This document shows, piece by piece, positions 1 to 4,608 of a stretch of DNA of 5,407 bases. The translations under genes and the position numbers were made by a program. The stretch is taken from positions 1 through 5,407 of the forward strand of contig SBBV01000018.1 in NCBI GenBank assembly GCA_005240015.1. Reading direction: 5' to 3'. Below the pieces are notes generated by a model. That model was given only the letters and a program-made list of their open reading frames with translations. It made no database searches and was not told the DNA's origin. The stretch comes from Candidatus Odyssella thessalonicensis (GTDB lineage Bacteria; Pseudomonadota; Alphaproteobacteria; Bin65). Numbering within the stretch: the first letter of the stretch is position 1; each line of letters opens with the position of its first letter.

Positions 1-396
1 CACCCGCACCTCGTCCTCGGGCGGCAGCCAGCGTGGGCGCATCGGGACGCCGAACCCCACGGTGTAGACGATGGGCTGCTGCGACGGGCACGGGCCGCGA
101 TATGACCTGAGCGCACCGGCCGGGATGACGCCGCCCGGCGCCGCTTCGACCTCGCCGCCACCGTGGCGCGCGAAGGCCGAGTCGACGTCGACGAGCTCGA
201 CCCGGAAGCGCTTCGTCGCCGCCGGCGCGTCATGTACTACGATCCGCGGCGAGACGTTCGAGCAAGGCGGAACACCGGCCCAGCTGAACTCGATCGAGAG
301 CTCGGGCGCACCGCGTTGCGCCTGCTGCTGCGGCGTGGTGCAGCCGGCTGCGGCGGCTAGCAGGAAGAGCGGGACGAGAACGCGTGCGCGCGGCAA
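1..396 (-). CDS. Probable PEBP-like (YbhB/YbcL-type) lipoprotein, 3' part beyond the window
   Basis: This frame is open from a TTG at 396 to the left edge (132 codons, no stop), so the C-terminus is missing. It opens with a basic start (PRAR), a hydrophobic stretch and the lipobox-like AAAAGC with Cys19, followed by TTPQQQ. That indicates an exported lipoprotein anchored through Cys19. The rest resembles the phosphatidylethanolamine-binding protein fold: a strand ending in FSWAGVPP, then CSNVSP (45-50), VELVDVDSA near 67-74, and IPAGALRSYRGPCP (91-104) followed by a VYTVGFGV strand. In typical bacterial members the pocket carries DPDAP and GGG..HW. Here these read VDVDSA and HGGGEVEAA, so ligand binding may be lost. 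The gene lies 16 bases after the lysine-rich gene and could share its transcript. No clear ribosome binding site precedes the TTG, so the exact start is uncertain. The lipoprotein call is firmer than the fold assignment, which is by eye. Confidence 0.6.
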   Translation of the reverse strand, partial: MPRARVLVPLFLLAAAAGCTTPQQQAQRGAPELSIEFSWAGVPPCSNVSPRIVVHDAPAATKRFRVELVDVDSAFARHGGGEVEAAPGGVIPAGALRSYRGPCPSQQPIVYTVGFGVPMRPRWLPPEDEVRV

Positions 397-412
397 GGCG
401 GTACGGGCCCGG

Positions 413-766
413 CTAGTAGGTCGAGTTGCCCGGATTTCCCGGCGCGGATTCGCTTTCCGCCGGCGGCGGCGCGGGCTTCTTCTTGGCCTTGGCCACTTGG
501 ACCTTCTTCTTCGCCGGCTTCTTGGCCTTCGCGACCGTCTGCTTCTTGGTCTTGCTCTTCACGACCTTCTTCTTGCTCGTGGCCTTCTTCTTGGCCACCG
601 ACTTCTTCACGGTCGCCTTCTTCTTCACGACGGCCTTCTTCTTGGCGGTCTTCGCCTTGGGCTTTGCGATCTCGCCGCTGTGGAGGGGCGCCGTCTGCGC
701 TACGGCGCTTGCCGCACCGAACGCGGCAAGGCCGATCGAAATCAGCAGGATCCTCAGGATTCTCAT
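413..766 (-). CDS. Small exported lysine/alanine-rich low-complexity protein
   Basis: This is a 117-residue protein of unknown function. The N-terminus MRILRILLISIGLAAFGAA is a classic signal peptide, with a likely signal peptidase I site after AVA, before QTAP (about residue 23). Roughly residues 35-97 are almost entirely Lys, Ala, Val and Thr in short irregular repeats of the type KKKAxV (KKKAVV, KKKATV, KKKATS, KKKVV). A tail of Pro, Glu, Ser, Gly and Asn follows. The composition recalls histone H1-like or AlgP-like tails, but those act on DNA in the cytoplasm, whereas this protein carries an export signal. Binding of an anionic envelope partner is one inference. I chose the ATG at 766 because a GGGG run lies 9 bases upstream and the signal peptide begins there. 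An in-frame ATG at 781 would add MGHNS. It sits between polA and a lipoprotein gene on the same strand. Strong coding bias (nearly all AAG lysines) supports it as real. Confidence 0.75.
   Translation of the reverse strand: MRILRILLISIGLAAFGAASAVAQTAPLHSGEIAKPKAKTAKKKAVVKKKATVKKSVAKKKATSKKKVVKSKTKKQTVAKAKKPAKKKVQVAKAKKKPAPPPAESESAPGNPGNSTY
470..664 (-). repeat. Imperfect lysine-codon repeat inside the exported basic protein
   Basis: The plus strand shows many recurrences of CTTCTTCTTGGCC-like units (for example near 477, 505, 523, 582, 618 and 637). They are spaced irregularly and separated by short Val/Thr/Ser codons. On the coding strand they read as AAGAAGAAG followed by Ala or Val codons. 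The repeats are degenerate, so the array is old, but its length may still vary between strains by slippage or recombination. Confidence 0.6.
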
Positions 767-810
767 CGAGTTATGCCCCATGTCCCCGGGATGGAGGAGC
801 CGCCTCGCGG

Positions 811-837
811 CCCGCCCGGAAGGGCCCGCGAAGCGGG
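811..837. other. Two adjacent short dyads in the polA/lysine-rich-gene gap
   Basis: The 140-base gap between polA and the lysine-rich gene contains two small inverted repeats that share a base. One is GCCC(814-817)-GGAA-GGGC(822-825). The other is CCCGC(825-829)-GAA-GCGGG(833-837). Neither is followed by a T-run on either strand, so I do not call a rho-independent terminator. In such G+C-rich DNA short dyads also arise by chance. They would lie in the leader of the lysine-rich gene or the trailer of polA. I saw no convincing -35/-10 pair in the gap. Confidence 0.3.
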
Positions 838-895
838 ATACGCAGAAACTACGAGGCGCCCTCCGCCCGCGTGCCCCGGCTTGGACCGTTTGGCT

Positions 896-909
896 GTGCC
901 GGGCGGCAC
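896..909 (-). terminator. Weak hairpin just after the polA stop, possible transcript end
   Basis: A 5-base stem GTGCC/GGCAC with a 4-base loop begins 13 bases downstream of the polA stop codon. There is no U-tract after it, so it is at best a weak or factor-assisted terminator, or an mRNA 3'-end stabiliser. It is listed mainly because of its position. Confidence 0.25.
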
Positions 910-921
910 GATCCCGCGATG

Positions 922-3900
922 TCAGTGGGCCTCCGCCCAGTTGCTGCCGACGCCGGCATCGACGACGAGCGGGACCGAGAGCGCGACCGCGGGCAGCGCC
1001 GCCTTCTCCATCACCGGCTTCAGCGTCGCGATCGTGGCTTCGACCTCGGCCTCGGGAGCCTCGAACAGAAGCTCGTCGTGCACCTGCAGCAGCATCCTGG
1101 CTTGCAGCTTCCGCTTCTCGAGTGCCTCGGGGATGCGGATCATCGCGCGCTTGATGATGTCCGCGGCGCCGCCCTGGAGCGGCGCGTTGATCGACTGGCG
1201 TTCGGCAAAACCGCGGTCGCCCGGCCGCTGGCTGGTGAAGCCGGCGATATGGATGCGGCGGCCGAACGGCGTCACGACGAAGCCATTGCGCTTCGCGAAG
1301 TCCTTGGTCCGCTCCATGTAGTCGCGGATGCCGGGATAGCGCTGGAAATAGGCCTCGATGTAGGCGCTGGCCTCCTGTTTCGGGATGCCGAGCTGGTGCG
1401 CGAGGCCGAACGAGCTGATCCCGTAGATGATGCCGAAATTGATGGTCTTGGCGCGACGGCGGATGTTGGGATCCATGCCCTCGATCGGCACGCCGAAGAC
1501 CTGGCTCGCGGTCATGGCGTGGATATCGATGCCGTCGCGGAACGATTTCTTCAGCACCTCCATGTCGGCGACGTGCGCGAGCAGGCGCAGCTCGATCTGC
1601 GAGTAGTCGAGCGAGATGAGCTTCATGCCCTTCGCAGCCACGAAGGCACGGCGGATCTTGCGCCCCTCCTCGGTGCGCACCGGGATGTTCTGGAGGTTGG
1701 GATCGTTCGACGAGAGCCGCCCGGTCTGGGCGCCGGTGAGCGAATACGAGGTGTGGACGCGCCGGGTCGCGGGATTGATCTGCAGCAACAGCGCGTCGGC
1801 ATAGGTGCTCTTGAGCTTCTGCAGCTGGCGCCAGTCGAGCACCTTCTGCGGCAGCGGGTGGTGCTCGGCGAGGCCCTCGAGCACCGAGGAATCGGTGCCG
1901 TAGGCGCCGGTCTTGCCCTTGCGGCCGCCGGGGAGCTGCAGCTTCTCGAACAGGATGTCGCCAAGCTGCTTGGGCGAGCCGATGTTGAAGGCGCCGCCCG
2001 CGAGCTTGTGCGCCTCGGCCTCGTGCTCGGCCATACGTTGGGCGAAATCCTCGGAGAGGGCCGCGAGCGCGGCGGGATCGACGGTAATGCCGGCGCGCTC
2101 CATCGCCGCCACGATCGGCACCAGCGGCCGCTCGATGGTCTCGTAGACCGTGACGAGCCGCTCGCGCACGAGCCGCGGCTTGAAGGCGGCGTTGAGGCGC
2201 CAGGCGATCTCGGCGTCCTCGGCCGCATAGTCGCGCGCGCGCTCGAGCGGCACCGCCGCGAACGGAATCCGCGCCTTGCCCGAGCCCACGACCGCGTCGT
2301 AGGCGATCGGCGTGTGGCTCAACGTGCGCGCGGCGAGCTCGTCGCGGCCGTGGCCGTTCTTGCCGGCCTCGAGCGCGAACGACATCAGCATCGTGTCATC
2401 GTGGGGGCCGAGCGTTATGCCGTAGACGGCCAGTGCCTGCGCCGCGAGCTTCACGTCGTGGCCCACCTTCAGCACCGCATCGTCCTCGAGCAGCGGCTTC
2501 ACGAGCTCGAGCGCGCGCTGGCGCGGGATCTGCCGGAGCGCGCCATCGACCTTCGGTGCCTCGAGCGCCAGGGCGCCCTGGGGGCCGCCCGAAACATGCG
2601 TGAGCGGCACATAACAGGCCTCGCGCGGGCCGATCGCGAGCGAAAATCCCACGAGCTCGGCGCGCATCGGGTCGCGCGTCGTGGCTTCGGTGCCGATCGC
2701 CACGATCCCGCGCTCGCGGGCACGTGCGATCCATTCGTTGAGCACGACTTCGTCCTGCACCAGCGCGTAGGCCGAGCGGTCGAACGGCTGGGACGGCGCG
2801 CGTGGCGCCTGCCACGTTGGAACCAGCGCCGTCGACTCGGCCGCAGCAGGCACGCCGGCGCTGGCGGGCGCTGGCGCAATCGCGCCGCCCGGCGCAAAGC
2901 CGCGCTGGGTCAAGATGCTCTTGAATTCATTTGCGACGAGGAAAGGAACGAGCTTCTCCGGATCCGGGCGGCGGAGAGCCATCTCCTCGATCGCCATCGG
3001 CAGCGGAATGTCGGTCTTGAGCGTCACGAGTTTCTTCGAAATGCGCGCATTCTCGGCGTTGGCGCGTAGCGCTTCGCCGGCGGCGCCGCAAAGCTTCGTC
3101 AGCGCACGCCAGCGCAGGACCTTGCCGGCAATGGCGTGGCCCTTCTGCTTCAGCTCCTGCAGCGTCGCCGTGTCGGTCGAAAAACCGCCGCTCTTGCCCT
3201 GCTTCGCCGTCAGCTTCAGCGTGACGAACAGCACCTCGGCGAGCTGCTTGGTCGCTCCGATGGAGAATGTTTTGCCGGCGACCGCGTAGATGTCCTTCTC
3301 GAGCTTTGCGAGCTTCTCGCCGACGAGGACCTCGCACTTTGCCTTGTCTCCGGCGACATCCAACAGCGCCTCGACGGTGCCGAACTCGTCGATCAGCTCG
3401 GCAGCCGTATCGACGCCGATGCCGCGAACGCCCGGGACATTGTCGACCGAATCCCCGGCGATCGCCTGTACCTCTATGACCTTGTCGGGACCGACGCCGA
3501 ACTTCTCCACCACCTCCGCCGGGCCGATCGGTTTCTCCTTCATCGGGTCGTACATCCCGATCTTCGCGCCGTCGGCGCTGGCACCGACGAGCTGCATCAG
3601 GTCCTTGTCCGACGAGACGATCGTCACCCCGATGCCGCGGGCCGAGGCCTGGCTGGCATAGCTCGCGATGATGTCGTCGGCCTCGTAGTCGGAGAGCTCG
3701 ATCGACGGCAGGCCCATGGCCTTCGTCGCTTCGCGCACCATCGGGAACTGCGGCACGAGATCGTCGGGCGGATCGTCGCGATGCGCCTTGTATTCGGGAT
3801 AGATCTCGTTGCGGAACGAATGCTCGGCCTTGTCGAAGACGACCGCCAGATAGTCCGCGGCCTTGTCGGCGAGCGCCTCGTCGATGAGCTTCAGGATCAT

Positions 3901-4095
3901 CCGCGTGAACTGGTAGACGGCGCCCGTTGGCGTTCCGTCCGACCGCGTCATCGGCTTCATGCCCCGCTGAATCCCGAAGAACGCGCGGAAGATGTAGCCC
4001 GACCCGTCGACGAGATAGAGATGCTTGGGCGGGGTGGCGTTGTTGTGCTTTTTGCTCTTCTCCGCCGGCGCCTTGGTGGTGCTATCGGGCGGCAC
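922..4095 (-). CDS. polA: DNA polymerase I (PolA) with an internal thumb-like duplication and degenerate proofreading site
   Basis: This 1057-residue PolA fills gaps and removes RNA primers in replication and excision repair. The 5'-3' exonuclease domain (about 24-360) keeps LYLVDGSGYIFRAFF, VFDK (Asp88), YEADD (137-141), SSDKD (161-165) and GDSVDNVPG. An Ala/Pro-rich linker (about 400-430) leads to a 3'-5' exonuclease-like domain (about 436-650). There the usual DTE motif reads GTE (Gly468) and the second motif Asp is Ala551, while Glu470, Tyr623 and Asp627 remain, so proofreading is probably absent. The polymerase domain (about 650-1057) has motif A DYSQIELR (Asp830), motif B RRAKTINFGIIYG (Lys883, Phe887, Tyr891) and motif C VHDE (Asp1007). 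The protein is longer than E. coli PolA (928), partly because of an insert at about 250-340 described separately. The start is GTG at 4095 with GGAG 6 bases upstream. No other start precedes the conserved KHLYLVDG. The start overlaps the antitoxin gene by 14 bases. Confidence 0.97.
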   Translation of the reverse strand: MPPDSTTKAPAEKSKKHNNATPPKHLYLVDGSGYIFRAFFGIQRGMKPMTRSDGTPTGAVYQFTRMILKLIDEALADKAADYLAVVFDKAEHSFRNEIYPEYKAHRDDPPDDLVPQFPMVREATKAMGLPSIELSDYEADDIIASYASQASARGIGVTIVSSDKDLMQLVGASADGAKIGMYDPMKEKPIGPAEVVEKFGVGPDKVIEVQAIAGDSVDNVPGVRGIGVDTAAELIDEFGTVEALLDVAGDKAKCEVLVGEKLAKLEKDIYAVAGKTFSIGATKQLAEVLFVTLKLTAKQGKSGGFSTDTATLQELKQKGHAIAGKVLRWRALTKLCGAAGEALRANAENARISKKLVTLKTDIPLPMAIEEMALRRPDPEKLVPFLVANEFKSILTQRGFAPGGAIAPAPASAGVPAAAESTALVPTWQAPRAPSQPFDRSAYALVQDEVVLNEWIARARERGIVAIGTEATTRDPMRAELVGFSLAIGPREACYVPLTHVSGGPQGALALEAPKVDGALRQIPRQRALELVKPLLEDDAVLKVGHDVKLAAQALAVYGITLGPHDDTMLMSFALEAGKNGHGRDELAARTLSHTPIAYDAVVGSGKARIPFAAVPLERARDYAAEDAEIAWRLNAAFKPRLVRERLVTVYETIERPLVPIVAAMERAGITVDPAALAALSEDFAQRMAEHEAEAHKLAGGAFNIGSPKQLGDILFEKLQLPGGRKGKTGAYGTDSSVLEGLAEHHPLPQKVLDWRQLQKLKSTYADALLLQINPATRRVHTSYSLTGAQTGRLSSNDPNLQNIPVRTEEGRKIRRAFVAAKGMKLISLDYSQIELRLLAHVADMEVLKKSFRDGIDIHAMTASQVFGVPIEGMDPNIRRRAKTINFGIIYGISSFGLAHQLGIPKQEASAYIEAYFQRYPGIRDYMERTKDFAKRNGFVVTPFGRRIHIAGFTSQRPGDRGFAERQSINAPLQGGAADIIKRAMIRIPEALEKRKLQARMLLQVHDELLFEAPEAEVEATIATLKPVMEKAALPAVALSVPLVVDAGVGSNWAEAH
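1813..2055 (-). repeat. Thumb segment, copy B, canonical position in the PolA polymerase domain
   Basis: PolA residues 681-761 are the ordinary thumb segment, with FNIGSPKQLGDILFEKLQL, GKTGAYGTD and KVLDWRQLQKLKSTY. The same block lies at this position in E. coli PolA (FNLSSTKQLQTILFEK), so this is the original copy and the one at 3091-3333 is the derived one. In family A polymerases this helical region grips the duplex product. Confidence 0.8.
3091..3333 (-). repeat. Thumb-like segment, copy A, inserted in the PolA 5'-3' exonuclease region
   Basis: PolA residues 255-335 read like a polymerase-domain thumb segment: KLAKLEKDIYAVAGKTF, then SIGATKQLAEVLF, GKSGGFSTD and KVLRWRALTKL. They interrupt the usual passage from the helix-hairpin-helix (GIGVDTAAELIDEFGTVEALL) to ENARISKKLVTLKTDIPL, which in ordinary PolA proteins are separated by only a short linker. 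Aligned by hand from residue 275 to 335 against 701-761 of the same protein, about 25 of some 60 columns are identical. This is protein-level homology. The DNA has diverged, so the copy is old and not an assembly duplication. Confidence 0.8.
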
Positions 4096-4339
4096 GTTTG
4101 GCTCCGCCCGCTCTTGCCCGCCTCGGCTTTCGTTTCGAAATCAGCCCACGCAGCGCCGTGTTCACAGCATCAGCATTTGGGAAGACCTTGTGGACGTCCG
4201 TCGCGATGCGGACCACGTTCGACCGTTTGCGCAGCATGTCGGCGTATTTGCCACGCTCAGGCTGCATACCGGCAAAATCCTCCGGCCGGTATTCAGGGCG
4301 CAAGTCATCGTCCAATTCAGAAAAACCCTTCTTCTTCAT
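4082..4339 (-). CDS. Antitoxin-like small protein partnered with BrnT (not the classical BrnA type)
   Basis: This 85-residue protein begins at the ATG at 4339, with a weak AGG-type site just upstream. It overlaps the 3' end of the toxin gene by 23 bases, the usual toxin-first arrangement of BrnT modules. The N-terminal part is acidic (ELDDDLRPEYRPEDF). The core RGKYADMLRKRSNVVRIA and TDVHKVFPNADAVNTALRGL matches a pattern I know from short antitoxin-like proteins (RGKYA, then NVV, a DV..FP segment and VN.ALR), which probably form a small DNA-binding dimer. The C-terminus is strongly basic (KRKPRRARAGGAKRAAR). It lacks the CopG-like ribbon-helix-helix sequence of canonical BrnA as I recall it. 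The role inferred is neutralising BrnT and repressing the operon. The frame is intact although the toxin frame is not. The TAG stop lies within the polA start region, a 14-base overlap. A further in-frame start at 4375 would add 12 residues, but it lies deep inside the toxin gene. Confidence 0.7.
   Translation of the reverse strand: MKKKGFSELDDDLRPEYRPEDFAGMQPERGKYADMLRKRSNVVRIATDVHKVFPNADAVNTALRGLISKRKPRRARAGGAKRAAR
4102..4105 (-). promoter_or_regulatory. Ribosome binding site deciding the polA GTG start
   Basis: GGAG lies 6 bases upstream of the GTG at 4095, inside the last codons of the antitoxin gene. It is the only good Shine-Dalgarno match near the only plausible polA start. It implies that polA translation starts while ribosomes finish the antitoxin frame. 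Confidence 0.6.
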
Positions 4340-4597
4340 AGATCCTGCGTTCCAGAGGCGTCGCCCTGCGGGCACTAATCAGGCGAATCCTGTCGTCACG
4401 AAATGTATCTGCAATCACCAGCAGCCGTCCGCGCGGAGACATCGCAAACGCGATGAAGCGCGCTTCGTCGTCAGAATGATCTGGTCCGGAAGCACTTTCG
4501 ACAAGTTGTCTTCAAGCGCGGCGACCGCTTCTTCGAATGATACACGGTGCTTGCGATAGTTCAAATCGGCTTTCTGCTGGTCCCATTCAATGGCCAT
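4317..4597 (-). pseudogene. brnT: BrnT-family ribonuclease toxin, disrupted by a one-base frameshift
   Basis: BrnT toxins are small RelE-like-fold ribonucleases that arrest translation and are held by a cognate antitoxin. The ATG at 4597 opens MAIEWDQQKADLNYRKHRVS then FEEAVAALEDNLSKVLPD, the BrnT N-terminal half. The C-terminal half lies in another frame: DHSDDEARFIAFAMSPRGRL, LVIADTFRDDRIRLISARRA and TPLERRIYEEEGFF, ending at the TGA at 4317. Adding one C in the run read at 4483-4484 restores LPDPDHS, the family consensus, and a 93-residue protein of normal BrnT length. As written, the first frame instead runs on to a stop at 4415 with an unrelated tail. This is either genuine inactivation or a sequencing error in a homopolymer. 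No slippery heptamer suggests programmed frameshifting. It starts 11 bases after the stop of the preceding gene and has no clear ribosome binding site. Confidence 0.8.
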
Positions 4598-4608
4598 TTG
4601 GGAGTGTT

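Noticed and set aside
811..909. Rho-independent terminator after polA.
   Set aside because: Stems are short and none is followed by a T-run on either strand, so only weak dyads are listed.
426..1154. Plus-strand frame with Phe-rich hydrophobic stretches resembling membrane segments.
   Set aside because: The hydrophobic run (repeats like AFFL) is simply the complement of AAG-rich lysine codons in the minus-strand gene.
71..1321. 416-codon plus-strand open frame at the left side.
   Set aside because: It runs antisense through the lipoprotein, lysine-rich gene and polA 3' end. The Arg/Leu-rich stretch is the reverse of the lysine repeat codons.
664..3069. Very long open frame on the plus strand opposite polA (801 codons).
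   Set aside because: It is an antisense shadow of the high-G+C polA codon pattern. The product is Arg/Leu/Asp/Glu-rich with no recognisable domain, while the minus strand encodes an unambiguous PolA.
3136..4341. 401-codon plus-strand open frame across the polA start and the antitoxin.
   Set aside because: It covers two well-supported minus-strand genes, has shadow composition and resembles no known protein.
4475..4495. Programmed ribosomal frameshift in brnT.
   Set aside because: There is no slippery heptamer or obvious downstream structure at the junction. A plain one-base loss restoring LPDPDHS explains it better.
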